The translations under genes and the position numbers were made by a program. DNA of 64,000 bases from Microbacterium sp. nov. GSS16. Lineage in GTDB: Bacteria; Actinomycetota; Actinomycetes; Actinomycetales; Microbacteriaceae. The notes beneath the pieces were generated by a model. It saw nothing but the letters and a program-made list of their open reading frames with translations. It made no database searches and was not told the DNA's origin. The DNA lies in contig NZ_CP116338.1 of assembly GCF_028198145.1 (NCBI RefSeq), positions 1,116,001 through 1,180,000 on the forward strand. Direction: 5' to 3'. This document shows, in pieces, positions 17,395 through 26,079 of this stretch. Positions within the stretch are counted from its first letter, which is position 1. Each line of letters begins with the position of its first letter.

Positions 17395-17425
17395 CGCGCG
17401 CACGGCCCTTGCGTCCGTGCGCGCG
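17395..17425 (+). terminator. hairpin after the VOC gene
   Basis: Perfect 11-base arms, CGCGCGCACGG at 17395-17405 and the complement at 17415-17425, with a 9-base loop, 46 bases after the VOC stop and upstream of the prp operon. Confidence 0.5.
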
Positions 17426-17498
17426 CCGGTCGACGAACAGATGAGTGTGTATGCAAAAACGCAGTGACAATCTGGATGCACTCTTCTGTGACCCCTTT

Positions 17499-17508
17499 GT
17501 GTATACAC
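17499..17508 (+). promoter_or_regulatory. GTGTATACAC operator overlapping a -10 box
   Basis: A perfect 10-base palindrome, the shape used by many FCD-type GntR regulators. It contains TATACA (17502-17507), which fits a -10 box whose start point would be near 17514-17516, that is, at the regulator's ATG. A partly similar TGTGTATGCA lies at about 17445. Autoregulation by the adjacent GntR protein is the simplest reading. Confidence 0.55.
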
Positions 17509-17515
17509 TGACGCA

Positions 17516-18175
17516 ATGAGCACCGTCGTCGATCGCAGCCGCGCAAGCCACCGCGCCTACGAGACGCTGCTTGAAGAGATCCAGTCGGGCGCTCTCGCCG
17601 CCGACGCCGTGCTCGGCGAGGTCGAACAGGCCGCGCGGCTCGGCGTCAGCCGCACGCCGCTGCGTGAGGCCTTGCGCCGCCTCGCCGCCGAAGGTCTGGT
17701 CGTTCAGCAGTCGCCGCGCGTCACGGTCGTCGCGGCGCTCGACGCCGACGACATCCGTGCGCTGTTCGAGATCCGCCGGGCTCTCGAAGAGACCTCCGCC
17801 CGCCTCGCCTCGCAACGGGGTGACGCCGGCGCCTTCGCCGCTCTGGCCGACGCGTTCGAGCACGTCGATCTGGCGCGCGATGAGGGACGGGATGCCTATT
17901 ACGCCCTCATCGCACGGCTCGACGCCGAACTCGACGCGGCCGTCGCCAACGACTACCTCACCTCCGCCCTGCGCACCGTCCGTGCCCACCTGGTGCGCGT
18001 CAGGCGCATGGCGCGCGACAAGCCGGAGCGGCTCGCAGCCTCAGCGCGCGAGCACCTGCTGATCGCCCGCTCCCTGGCTTCCCGCGACGCCGACCTCGCC
18101 GCGCACGCCACCCACATCCATCTCCACAACGCTCTCGAGAGCATCCTGCAGTCCCTCAGGGAAGGAACCCCATGA
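17516..18175 (+). CDS. GntR-family regulator (FCD type) of the methylcitrate operon
   Basis: A 219-residue regulator with a GntR winged helix at residues 10-75 ([21 protein letters not shown] is the recognition helix and wing) and an all-helical FCD sensor from about residue 80 to 210, with [16 protein letters not shown] and the late His-rich segment that usually binds a metal and carboxylate. The effector is probably a methylcitrate-cycle intermediate, inferred from its position as first gene of the prp operon. There is no ribosome site in front of ATG 17516 and a -10 box ends eight bases upstream, so the transcript may be leaderless. Its stop overlaps the prpD start (ATGA). Confidence 0.86.
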   Translation: MSTVVDRSRASHRAYETLLEEIQSGALAADAVLGEVEQAARLGVSRTPLREALRRLAAEGLVVQQSPRVTVVAALDADDIRALFEIRRALEETSARLASQRGDAGAFAALADAFEHVDLARDEGRDAYYALIARLDAELDAAVANDYLTSALRTVRAHLVRVRRMARDKPERLAASAREHLLIARSLASRDADLAAHATHIHLHNALESILQSLREGTP

Positions 18176-19698
18176 CCGTCACCCACCACGTCCGCGTCTA
18201 CCGCTCCGAAGAGGAGCTGCCGCGCGAAGAGCAGCTCGCCTGGAAGATCGCCCAGGTCGCCGTCGACCCCGTCGAGGTCGAACCCGAGGTCGTCGACATG
18301 ATCATCAACCGCGTCATCGACAACGCGGCGGTCGCCGCGGCATCGCTCACCCGCGCGCCCATCAATGCGGCCCGTGCACAGGCGTTCAGCCACCCCGTCT
18401 CGACCGGCGGCCGGGGCGCCACCGTGTTCGGCTGCCCGCTCGACCAGCGCACCAGCCCCGAGTGGGCGGCGTGGGCGAACGGCGTCGCCGTGCGCGAGCT
18501 CGACTATCACGACACATTCCTCGCGGCCGAGTACTCCCACCCCGGTGACAACATCCCGCCCATCGTCGCGGTCGCGCAGCACGTCGGATCCGACGGGCAC
18601 GCCCTGGTGCGCGCCCTCGCCACCGGCTACGAGATCCAGGTCGACCTCGTGAAGGCGATCTCGCTGCACAAGCACAAGATCGACCACGTCGCGCACCTCG
18701 GCCCGTCGGCCGCCGCCGGCATCGGCACGCTGCTCGGGCTCGACGCCGAGACCATCTACCAGGCGATCGGGCAGGCGCTGCACACCACCACCGCGACCCG
18801 TCAGAGCCGCAAGGGCGAGATCTCGACCTGGAAGGCGCACGCCCCCGCGTTCGCCGGGAAGATGGCCGTCGAGGCGGTCGACCGGGCCATGCGCGGCCAG
18901 ACCTCGCCGTCGCCGATCTACGAAGGCGAAGACGGCGTGATCGCCTGGATGCTCGACGGCAAGGACGCCTCGTACGAGGTGCCGCTGCCAGCCCAGGGCG
19001 AGCCCAAGCGAGCGATCCTGGACACCTACACGAAGGAGCATTCCGCCGAGTATCAGGCCCAGGCGATCATCGACCTCGCTCGTCGACTCGGCACCGACAA
19101 CACGGCCCTGCGCGACCCGGCGAACATCGAGTCGATCGTGCTGCACACCAGCCACCACACCCACAACGTGATCGGCTCGGGGGCGAACGACCCGCAGAAA
19201 TACGACCCCACAGCCTCGCGTGAGACGCTCGACCACTCGGTGCCGTACATCTTCGCCGTCGCACTGCAGGACGGCACCTGGCACCACGTCGACTCGTACA
19301 CCCCCGAGCGTGCTCAGCGCCCCGACACCGTCGAGCTGTGGCAGAAGATCACCACGCTCGAGGACCCGGAGTGGACCCGCCGCTATCACTCCACCGACAT
19401 CACCGAGAAGGCGTTCGGGGGCCGGGTCGAGATCACGCTGAAGGACGGCACGAAGATCGTCGAAGAGATCGCGGTCGCCGACGCGCACCCGCTCGGTGCC
19501 CGTCCGTTCGCACGCGAGAACTACATCCGCAAGTTCCGCGTGCTCGCCCAGCCCGTGCTCGACGCCGCAGAGATCGATCGGTTCCTCGAGCTCGTCCAGC
19601 GCCTGCCCGAGCTCACGGCCGACGAGGTGCAGGAGCTCTCGATCGTCGCGAAGAAGGGCGTCCTGGCATCCGCCGACGCCCCGAAGGGCCTGTTCTGA
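18172..19698 (+). CDS. prpD: 2-methylcitrate dehydratase (MmgE/PrpD family)
   Basis: A 508-residue MmgE/PrpD family enzyme that would dehydrate 2-methylcitrate to 2-methylaconitate in the methylcitrate cycle. The helical domain carries the family pattern [22 protein letters not shown] near residues 105-127, and the [26 protein letters not shown] region is typical of PrpD. Length fits the family. It is linked by four-base overlaps to the regulator and to prpB, so the assignment to propionate metabolism rests on both sequence and operon. Confidence 0.93.
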   Translation: MTVTHHVRVYRSEEELPREEQLAWKIAQVAVDPVEVEPEVVDMIINRVIDNAAVAAASLTRAPINAARAQAFSHPVSTGGRGATVFGCPLDQRTSPEWAAWANGVAVRELDYHDTFLAAEYSHPGDNIPPIVAVAQHVGSDGHALVRALATGYEIQVDLVKAISLHKHKIDHVAHLGPSAAAGIGTLLGLDAETIYQAIGQALHTTTATRQSRKGEISTWKAHAPAFAGKMAVEAVDRAMRGQTSPSPIYEGEDGVIAWMLDGKDASYEVPLPAQGEPKRAILDTYTKEHSAEYQAQAIIDLARRLGTDNTALRDPANIESIVLHTSHHTHNVIGSGANDPQKYDPTASRETLDHSVPYIFAVALQDGTWHHVDSYTPERAQRPDTVELWQKITTLEDPEWTRRYHSTDITEKAFGGRVEITLKDGTKIVEEIAVADAHPLGARPFARENYIRKFRVLAQPVLDAAEIDRFLELVQRLPELTADEVQELSIVAKKGVLASADAPKGLF

Positions 19699-20606
19699 TG
19701 CTGTACGCCACCACGCCGGCGCACGAGAAGCGCCGCGCTTTCCGCGCCCGCCTCGCGAGCGGCGAGCTGCTGCGCTTCCCCGGCGCGTTCAACCCGCTCA
19801 GCGCCCGGCTCATCGAGCAGAAGGGCTTCGAGGGCGTCTATGTCTCGGGTGCCGTGCTGTCGGCCGACCTCGGCCTGCCCGACATCGGCCTGACCACGCT
19901 CACCGAGGTCGCCGGACGCGGTCAGCAGATCGCCCGCATGACCGATCTGCCCGCGATCATCGACGCCGACACCGGGTTCGGTGAGCCGATGAACGTCGCC
20001 CGCACGATTCAGACACTGGAGGATGCCGGTCTCGCCGGCGCCCACATCGAAGACCAGATCAACCCCAAGCGCTGCGGTCATCTCGATGGGAAGGCGGTGG
20101 TCGACTCGGATACGGCGGTCAAGCGCATCCGGGCCGCCGTCGACGCGCGCCGCGACGAGAACTTCCTCATCATGGCGCGCACCGACATCGCCGCCGTCGA
20201 CGGGCTCGAGGCGGCGAAGGATCGGGCCAGGGCGCTCGTTGATGCCGGCGCCGACGCGATCTTCCCCGAGGCGATGCGGTCGCTCGAGGAGTTCGCCGCG
20301 ATCCGGGATGCCGTCGACGTGCCGATCCTCGCGAACATGACCGAGTTCGGAAAGTCCGACCTGTTCTCGGTGGATCAGCTGCAGGGCGTCGGCGTGAACA
20401 TCGTGATCTGGCCGGTGTCGCTGCTGCGGATCGCCATGGGTGCCGCCGGGCGCGCGCTCGATACCCTGAACGCCGAGGGGCATCTGACCTCGAAGCTCGG
20501 CGAGATGCAGCACCGCGCCGATCTCTATGATCTGATCGACTACGAGTCGTACAACCACTTCGACTCCGGAGTGTTCAACTTCACCATCGACCACCCCGGT
20601 CGTTGA
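19698..20606 (+). CDS. prpB: 2-methylisocitrate lyase
   Basis: A 302-residue enzyme of the isocitrate lyase/PEP mutase fold that cleaves 2-methylisocitrate to pyruvate and succinate. The catalytic loop KRCGH contains Cys126; DADTGFG near residue 90 supplies Mg ligands; ARTDIAAVDG and the NMTEFGK stretch are further family hallmarks. The ATG shares its first base with the prpD stop (TGATG). The ORF ends 36 bases before prpC. Confidence 0.95.
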   Translation: MLYATTPAHEKRRAFRARLASGELLRFPGAFNPLSARLIEQKGFEGVYVSGAVLSADLGLPDIGLTTLTEVAGRGQQIARMTDLPAIIDADTGFGEPMNVARTIQTLEDAGLAGAHIEDQINPKRCGHLDGKAVVDSDTAVKRIRAAVDARRDENFLIMARTDIAAVDGLEAAKDRARALVDAGADAIFPEAMRSLEEFAAIRDAVDVPILANMTEFGKSDLFSVDQLQGVGVNIVIWPVSLLRIAMGAAGRALDTLNAEGHLTSKLGEMQHRADLYDLIDYESYNHFDSGVFNFTIDHPGR

Positions 20607-20642
20607 GCAGGCGAAGCGCGCCGAAACGCAAAGGAGCACAGC

Positions 20643-21833
20643 ATGACTGATGCAGAGATCAGGAAGGGCCTCGCAGGGGTCGTCGCCGATGTGACGTCGA
20701 TCAGCAAGGTCAACCCCGAGACCAACAGCCTGCTCTACCGCGGCTACCCCGTGCAGGAGCTCGCGGCGACGCAGTCGTTCGAGGCGGTCGCGTACCTGCT
20801 GTGGCACGGTGAGCTGCCGACCGACGAGCAGCTCGCCGAGTTCCGCACGACCGAGCGGGCGCACCGCGCCCTGTCGCCCGAGGTCAAGGCCGCCATCGAT
20901 GCGCTGCCGCTCGATTCGCACCCGATGGACGAGGTGCGCACCGCCGTCAGTGTGATCGGCGCCTTCGAGACCGCGGGCAGCGGCAACGTGCTCGATGCGG
21001 TCGGCACCCCCGAGCAGAACCTGCAGCGCAGCCTTCAGCTGTTCGCGGTGCTGCCGGCCGTCGTCTCGTACGGTCAGCGCCGCCGCCGCGGCCAAGAGCT
21101 GCTCGAGTCGCGCGACGACCTCGACTACGCCGCGAACTTCCTCTGGCTGACGTTCGGCGAAGAGCCGCACGAGGCGGTCGTCGACGCATTCAACCGCTCG
21201 ATGATCCTGTACGCCGAGCACTCGTTCAACGCATCCACCTTCACCGCGCGGGTGATCACGTCGACGCTCAGCGACATGTACTCGGCGGTCGTCGGAGCCA
21301 TCGGCGCGCTCAAGGGCCCGCTGCACGGCGGAGCCAACGAGGCCGTCATGCACATCTTCGACGAGATCGGCTCGGCCGACCGCGTCGAGGAATGGCTCGA
21401 CGCGGCGCTCGCCGAGAAGCGCAAGATCATGGGGTTCGGCCACCGGGTGTACAAGCGCGGCGACTCGCGTGTGCCGACGATGAAGGCCGCGCTCGACACC
21501 CTCGTCGAGCACTACGACCGGCCCGACGTCGCAGAGCTGTACGAGAAGCTCGAGAACGAGTTCGTCGAGCGCAAGGGCATCTACCCGAACCTCGACTATC
21601 CCTCGGGCCCCGCGTACAACCTCATCGGCTACGACACGCTGACGTTCACCCCGCTGTTCATCGCCGCGCGCATCGTCGGCTGGACGGCGCACATCCTCGA
21701 GCAGCAGGCCTCGAACGCGCTGATCCGCCCGCTGTCGGCGTACAACGGCCTCGACGAGCGGCACATCGAGGCATATGTGCCCGACACCGCCGCGATCGAC
21801 GTGCAGGAGCGTCCGGAGGAAGCCGCCGGCTGA
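20643..21833 (+). CDS. prpC: 2-methylcitrate synthase
   Basis: A 396-residue citrate-synthase-fold enzyme that condenses propionyl-CoA with oxaloacetate. The active-site residues are His228 in PLHGGANEAV, His267 in GFGHRVYKRGDSR and Asp318 in NLDYPSGPAYNLIG; the last motif is the version typical of methylcitrate synthases. The AAAGGAG ribosome site is just upstream of ATG 20643. It closes the regulator-prpD-prpB-prpC operon. No propionyl-CoA synthetase (prpE) gene is present in the window, so propionyl-CoA may come from other catabolism. Confidence 0.95.
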   Translation: MTDAEIRKGLAGVVADVTSISKVNPETNSLLYRGYPVQELAATQSFEAVAYLLWHGELPTDEQLAEFRTTERAHRALSPEVKAAIDALPLDSHPMDEVRTAVSVIGAFETAGSGNVLDAVGTPEQNLQRSLQLFAVLPAVVSYGQRRRRGQELLESRDDLDYAANFLWLTFGEEPHEAVVDAFNRSMILYAEHSFNASTFTARVITSTLSDMYSAVVGAIGALKGPLHGGANEAVMHIFDEIGSADRVEEWLDAALAEKRKIMGFGHRVYKRGDSRVPTMKAALDTLVEHYDRPDVAELYEKLENEFVERKGIYPNLDYPSGPAYNLIGYDTLTFTPLFIAARIVGWTAHILEQQASNALIRPLSAYNGLDERHIEAYVPDTAAIDVQERPEEAAG

Positions 21834-21858
21834 CGGCATCCGCCTCGCCTCTTCCTGC

Positions 21859-21923
21859 GAGAAACCAGATCGGGCATGAGAAGCCACGTGCGAACGTGGT
21901 TCTCATGCCCGTTGTGGTTTCTC
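21859..21923. repeat. dispersed 65-67 bp palindrome, copy A
   Basis: Outer arms GAGAAACCA / TGGTTTCTC and inner arms built on CGGGCATGAGAA and CCACGT, with a 4-base loop at 21890-21893. It lies between the converging ends of prpC and an aldo/keto reductase gene. Copies B (42546-42611) and C (57781-57847) share the plan and the GCATGAGA core. It may act as a two-way terminator or a REP-like element. Confidence 0.75.
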
Positions 21924-21998
21924 AGCGAAGCCGATCGCCGCGCTCAGACGTGGTCGCGCCAGGAATGCTGCGGCCGGTCTCGCGCTGCGCGCCCCAGC

Positions 21999-22817
21999 CT
22001 ATTGCCGGTCGCGCGGGTGGGTGCCGGTGCGCACGCCGGACTCGAGACCGGCGATGGTCGCCATGTCGCGGTCGTCGAGCTCGAAGTCGTCGAGATCGAG
22101 GTTCTGGCGCAGGCGCGCAGGATGGATCGACTTCACGACGGCGGCCCCGCCGAGCTGCAGATGCCAGCGCAGCACCACCTGCGCCACCGAGACCGAGTGC
22201 TTCGCCGCGATGGTCAACAGGGTCGGGTCATCGAGCAGCCGCCCGCGGCCGAGCGGACTCCACGCCTGCGTGACGATGCCGAGCTCGGCGTGCAGAGCAC
22301 GCAGTTCGTGCTGCGGCAGCCACGGATGCGACTCGACCTGGTTCAGCGCCGGTGCGACGCCGGTCTCGTCGATGAGGCGTCGCAGGTCTTCGGGCTCGAA
22401 GTTGGCGACGCCGATCGTGCGCACCCGCCCCGCCCGCTGCAGCGCGATCAATGTGCGCCACACGTCGACGAAGGTGCCTCGCGTCGACCGCGGCCAGTGG
22501 ATCATGTAGAGATCGAGTGGGCCGATGTCGAGATCGCGTTCGGAGTCTGCGAAGTCGGCGAGCGCCTGCTCGCCGCTCTGCACGGGGTCGCCCCAGAACT
22601 TCGAAGCGACGAGCAGGTCTTCGCGTCGCCCGGATGAGCGGATGGCGTCACCCAGTTCGCGCTCATTGCCGTAGAAGCGGGCGCCGTCCACAAGCCGGTA
22701 GCCTGCGTCGATGCCGGCGAGCGTCACCTCGGCCGTCTGCTCGATGGGCACCTTGTAGAGACCGAGCCCGAGCGCCGGCAGCCGGCTTCCGTCGTTGAGA
22801 GCGAGCATTCCTGGCAT
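21999..22817 (-). CDS. aldo/keto reductase (AKR5-like)
   Basis: A 272-residue NADPH-dependent reductase of the size and motif set of the 2,5-diketo-D-gluconate reductase branch. The catalytic tetrad is Asp44 and Tyr49 in LVDGARFYGNE, Lys73 in VASKFW and His107 in YMIHWP; GVANFEPEDL, NQVESHPWLPQ and AWSPLGRGRLL follow as expected. It is a lone minus-strand gene that converges on prpC and is divergent from an MFS transporter gene across a hexamer repeat tract. Substrate unknown. Confidence 0.9.
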   Translation of the reverse strand: MPGMLALNDGSRLPALGLGLYKVPIEQTAEVTLAGIDAGYRLVDGARFYGNERELGDAIRSSGRREDLLVASKFWGDPVQSGEQALADFADSERDLDIGPLDLYMIHWPRSTRGTFVDVWRTLIALQRAGRVRTIGVANFEPEDLRRLIDETGVAPALNQVESHPWLPQHELRALHAELGIVTQAWSPLGRGRLLDDPTLLTIAAKHSVSVAQVVLRWHLQLGGAAVVKSIHPARLRQNLDLDDFELDDRDMATIAGLESGVRTGTHPRDRQ

Positions 22818-22833
22818 GCCGACATCCTGACAC

Positions 22834-22899
22834 GGTGCCGGTGCCGGTGCCGGTGCCGGTGCCGGTGCCGGTGCCGATGCCGATGCCGGTGCCGGTGAC
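22834..22899. repeat. tandem hexamer tract (GGTGCC)n
   Basis: Eleven head-to-tail six-base units: seven GGTGCC, two GATGCC, one GGTGCC and a final GGTGAC. The tract lies between the starts of the aldo/keto reductase and the MFS transporter, where it could change promoter spacing or an mRNA leader if copy number varies. Confidence 0.85.
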
Positions 22900-22980
22900 G
22901 CAGCGTTAGCGTGTTCGTGCCCTCCCGGTCAACCGTGTCCGGCCCCTGCATCCGCCGGAGTAGAAACGGATGCCCGGGGG

Positions 22981-23000
22981 CTTCTCGTCCCCACGAGAAG
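22981..23000 (+). promoter_or_regulatory. leader hairpin touching the MFS gene ribosome site
   Basis: CTTCTCGT (22981-22988), four C, and ACGAGAAG (22993-23000) form a perfect 8-bp stem. The right arm runs directly into the AAGGGGAG ribosome site in front of ATG 23010, so folding could limit translation. Confidence 0.4.
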
Positions 23001-23009
23001 GGGAGCGAC

Positions 23010-24491
23010 ATGTCTGCATCCGGAGCACAGGTCAAAGAGGTGCGGTCGCTGGTTCCTGCGCGGATGGATCGGCTTCCGTGGTCGCGTTTCCACTGGATGA
23101 TCATCGTCGGGCTCGGCTTTTCGTGGATCCTCGACGGCCTCGAAGTGCAGATCGTGGCGGCGAACGGCTACGCGAAGACGCTGGGGATGGGGCCGGCCGA
23201 AGTGGGACTCGCGGGCACCTGCTATCTGCTGGGCCAGGTCTTCGGAGCGCTCGTCTTCGGCAGGCTGGCCGATCGACTGGGACGCAAGAAGCTGTTCCTC
23301 CTCTCCCTCGCCGTGTACCTGGTCGGCTCAGCGGTGGCCGGCCTCGCGTTCGCGCCATGGTTCTTCTACATCTGGCGGTTCGTCGCGGGAGCGGGCATCG
23401 GCGGCGAGTACGCGGCCATCAACTCCGCCATCGACGAGATCATCCCCGCCAAATACCGGGGCCGGGTCGATATCGCCATCAACGGAACCTATTGGGGCGG
23501 TGCCGCTCTCGGCGCCGTCGCGAACATGTTCTTCCTGAACACCGACATCCTGCCCGCCGACCTCGGCTGGCGGCTCAGCTTCTTCCTCGGACCGGTGCTG
23601 GGCGTGCTGATCATCTGGCTGCGCCGACACATCCCCGAGAGCCCGCGGTGGCAGATGACGCACGGGCGGGAAGAAGACGCCGAGCGCAATGTCGACGAGA
23701 TCGAGGAGCGTGTGCGCCGCGAGGGCAAGACCGTGGACCCGGTCGATGAGGGCAAGGCGATCACCGTCAAGGAGTACGGCAGCGTGCCCTTCCTCGTGAT
23801 CATGAAGGTGTTGTTCAAGAAGTACCCCCGCCGCACGCTGGTCGGCATCACGATGATGATCACGCAGTCGTTCCTCTACAACGCGATCTTCTTCACCTAC
23901 GCGCTGGTGCTGGAGAACTTCTACGACACGCCCCCGGCATCCGCGGGTCAGTACTTCATCATCTTCGCCATCGGAAACCTGACCGGCGCGCTCGTGCTGG
24001 GGCACTTCTTCGACACCTGGGGACGACGGCGGATGCTGTTCGGCACCTACGTGCTGGCCGGCCTGATCCTGCTGGTGAGCGCGTTCATGTTCAACGCGGG
24101 CGCGTTGAACGCGGCGACGCACACGGCGTTCTGGTGCGCCTCGTTCTTCTTCGCCTCGGCGGGGGCGTCGGCGGCGTACCTCACTGTGAGCGAGATCTTC
24201 CCGCTCGAGCTGCGCAGCCAGGTGATCTCGTACGTCTTCTCGATCGGTCAACTCGTCGGCGCCATCGCACCCGTGCTGTACGGCTCGCTGATCGGGGCAA
24301 GTGCCGAGTCAGGCGACCGGGGGCCGCTGTTCTGGGGATACGTGCTCGGTTCGGGCGTGATGATCTTCGGGGGAGTGATCTGCGGGGTCTTCGGCATCAG
24401 CGCCGCCGGCAAATCGCTCGAGGACGTCACGGATCCGCTCTCGCTGGTGGCGCCGGCCGAAGACGGCGTCACGCCCGAGGGCGCGAGCTGA
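23010..24491 (+). CDS. MFS transporter, sugar-porter-like
   Basis: A 493-residue membrane transporter with twelve predicted helices. The loop between helices 2 and 3 reads GRLADRLGRKKLF and its counterpart in the second half reads GHFFDTWGRRRMLFG, both hallmarks of the major facilitator superfamily. RHIPESPRWQ after helix 6 is the signature of the sugar/metabolite porter families. The start at ATG 23010 has an AAGGGGAG ribosome site; an open frame extends upstream without similarity. It is 20 bases ahead of the alditol oxidase gene, so the substrate may be a polyol or sugar, but this is inference. Confidence 0.88.
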   Translation: MSASGAQVKEVRSLVPARMDRLPWSRFHWMIIVGLGFSWILDGLEVQIVAANGYAKTLGMGPAEVGLAGTCYLLGQVFGALVFGRLADRLGRKKLFLLSLAVYLVGSAVAGLAFAPWFFYIWRFVAGAGIGGEYAAINSAIDEIIPAKYRGRVDIAINGTYWGGAALGAVANMFFLNTDILPADLGWRLSFFLGPVLGVLIIWLRRHIPESPRWQMTHGREEDAERNVDEIEERVRREGKTVDPVDEGKAITVKEYGSVPFLVIMKVLFKKYPRRTLVGITMMITQSFLYNAIFFTYALVLENFYDTPPASAGQYFIIFAIGNLTGALVLGHFFDTWGRRRMLFGTYVLAGLILLVSAFMFNAGALNAATHTAFWCASFFFASAGASAAYLTVSEIFPLELRSQVISYVFSIGQLVGAIAPVLYGSLIGASAESGDRGPLFWGYVLGSGVMIFGGVICGVFGISAAGKSLEDVTDPLSLVAPAEDGVTPEGAS

Positions 24492-24511
24492 CGGCGTGGA
24501 ATCATGGCGGC

Positions 24512-25771
24512 ATGAGCAGCGAGCGCAACTGGGCAGGCAATCTCGTCTACGGGGCGGCTCGTCTCGTGCATCCCGAATCCCTCGAGGAGGCGCGCGAGGC
24601 GATCGTGTCCAGCGAGCGGGTGCGGATGCTGGGCACCAGGCACTCGTTCAACGACATCGCCGACACCGACGGCGCGCTCATCGCGCTCGATCGCATGCCG
24701 CGGGCGATCGAGATCAGCGCCGCGCGTGATTCGGTGCGCGTCAGCAGCGCGCTGCGCTACGGCGATATCGCGCCCGCGCTCGAGGCGGCCGGCCTCGCCC
24801 TCCCCAACCTCGCCTCGCTGCCGCACATCTCGGTCGCCGGAGCCGTGGCCACCGGCACTCACGGCTCCGGCGACCGGATCGGCTCGCTGGCAACCGCGGT
24901 GCGGGCGCTCACGCTGCTCACCGCATCCGGCGAGACCCGCGAGCTGCGCCGCGGCGACCCCCGATTCGACGGGGCAGTGGTCTCGCTCGGTGCGCTCGGC
25001 GCCGTGATCGAACTCACGCTCGACGTCGAGCCCACGTACGCCGTCGCGCAGCACGTCTACGAGGCGCCGCGCTGGGACGCGATCCTCGCCGACCTCGACA
25101 CGGTCACGGGCGCCGGCACAAGCGTGAGCATCTTCTCGACCTGGCAACGCACCGACGCCGCCGATCAGCTGTGGATCAAGCAGCGACAGCGTGACGATCG
25201 CGCCGATGAGCGCGCTGCCGTCGTCGCTCTACTTGGTGCGCTACCCGCCGCTGGGAAGCGCCATCCGATCCTGGGCGCTGATCCGCAGGCCTGCAGCGAG
25301 CAGGGCGGGGTTCCGGGCCCGTGGTTCGAGCGTCTGCCGCACTTCCGTCTCGCCTTCACCCCCTCGGCCGGCCTCGAGCTGCAGAGCGCGTACCTCGTGC
25401 CGCGCCGCGACGCCGTGGCGGCGATCGAGGCGGTTCGCGGGCTCGCTTCGCGCATCGCTCCGCTGCTGCTCGTGAACGAGATCCGCACGGTGCGAGCCGA
25501 CGACCTGTGGCTGAGTTCGTCGTACGGGGCGGATGCCGTCGCCCTGCACTTCACGTGGCGGCCCGACGAGCCGGCGGTACGGGCCCTGTTGCCCGAGATC
25601 GAGGCGGCGCTGCCGGATTCGACCCGACCGCACTGGGGCAAGATCTCGACCCTGGATGCCGGCGAGGTGCGCGCGAGGTACCCCCGCTGGGGCGACTTCG
25701 CCGCGCTCGCCGCGTCGTTCGACCCGGAGCGCCGCTTCGTGAACCGGCGCCTGGAGATGCTCGGGCTCTGA
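24512..25771 (+). CDS. FAD-dependent alditol oxidase
   Basis: A 419-residue flavoprotein of the vanillyl-alcohol oxidase fold. GTRHSFNDIA near residue 45 holds the His that binds FAD covalently in this family, LPHISVAGAVATGTHGSG near residue 105 is the second FAD segment, and VPGPWFERLPHFR plus RPHWGK are shared with Streptomyces AldO, which oxidises xylitol and sorbitol. L-gulonolactone oxidases are related, so a lactone substrate is the main alternative. Start is ATG 24512. The pair with the MFS gene suggests uptake and oxidation of a sugar alcohol. Confidence 0.85.
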   Translation: MSSERNWAGNLVYGAARLVHPESLEEAREAIVSSERVRMLGTRHSFNDIADTDGALIALDRMPRAIEISAARDSVRVSSALRYGDIAPALEAAGLALPNLASLPHISVAGAVATGTHGSGDRIGSLATAVRALTLLTASGETRELRRGDPRFDGAVVSLGALGAVIELTLDVEPTYAVAQHVYEAPRWDAILADLDTVTGAGTSVSIFSTWQRTDAADQLWIKQRQRDDRADERAAVVALLGALPAAGKRHPILGADPQACSEQGGVPGPWFERLPHFRLAFTPSAGLELQSAYLVPRRDAVAAIEAVRGLASRIAPLLLVNEIRTVRADDLWLSSSYGADAVALHFTWRPDEPAVRALLPEIEAALPDSTRPHWGKISTLDAGEVRARYPRWGDFAALAASFDPERRFVNRRLEMLGL

Positions 25772-26079
25772 CGGGCGTTTCGCTTCACCGTCCCGCGAGG
25801 ATCAGCTCTTGTGTTCCCCGTAATGATACCGGTAACATCCGAATCAGCTGGCCCCAACGCCGTGGCATCTGTCGTATCTCGAGGAGGAGACACCCCACCC
25901 CACCGAACCCGGTGGCACGGCTTCAGCTGATCGCGACTCCGGTCGCCGGCCCGACCGGGCCGATCCTCCCCACCTGCCGCTTCCGGCGCGCACGCGGCAC
26001 TCGCTCGTGCCGCTGCTCGAGTGCGCCCGCGCTTCGTCGCGCTCGGAGACGGCCGATGCACTAGAAGGAGTTCGTACAC
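25772..26079 (+). other. 308-base upstream region of the GH43 gene, no gene
   Basis: No protein-coding frame here is convincing. It holds a LacI-type operator at 25823-25838 and an AGAAGGAG ribosome site at 26063-26070 for the GTG start at 26080. Between them I see nothing definable; the mRNA leader is long (over 200 bases) if transcription starts at the operator. Confidence 0.5.
25823..25838. promoter_or_regulatory. LacI-type operator upstream of the GH43 gene
   Basis: ATGATACCGGTAACAT, one of three copies of an ATGTTACCGGTAACAT-like site with the central CG pair usual for LacI operators. The others are at 28885-28900 and 31579-31594, all in front of arabinan/furanose-uptake genes. Confidence 0.7.

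Noticed and set aside
22834..22899. Possible CRISPR-like repeats
   Set aside because: The units are six-base tandem repeats with no spacers; no cas gene is nearby.
25160..25330. Possible frameshift in the alditol oxidase gene
   Set aside because: The segment aligns poorly with AldO as remembered, but similarity resumes in the same frame at the VPGPWFERLPHF motif, so a variable loop is enough.
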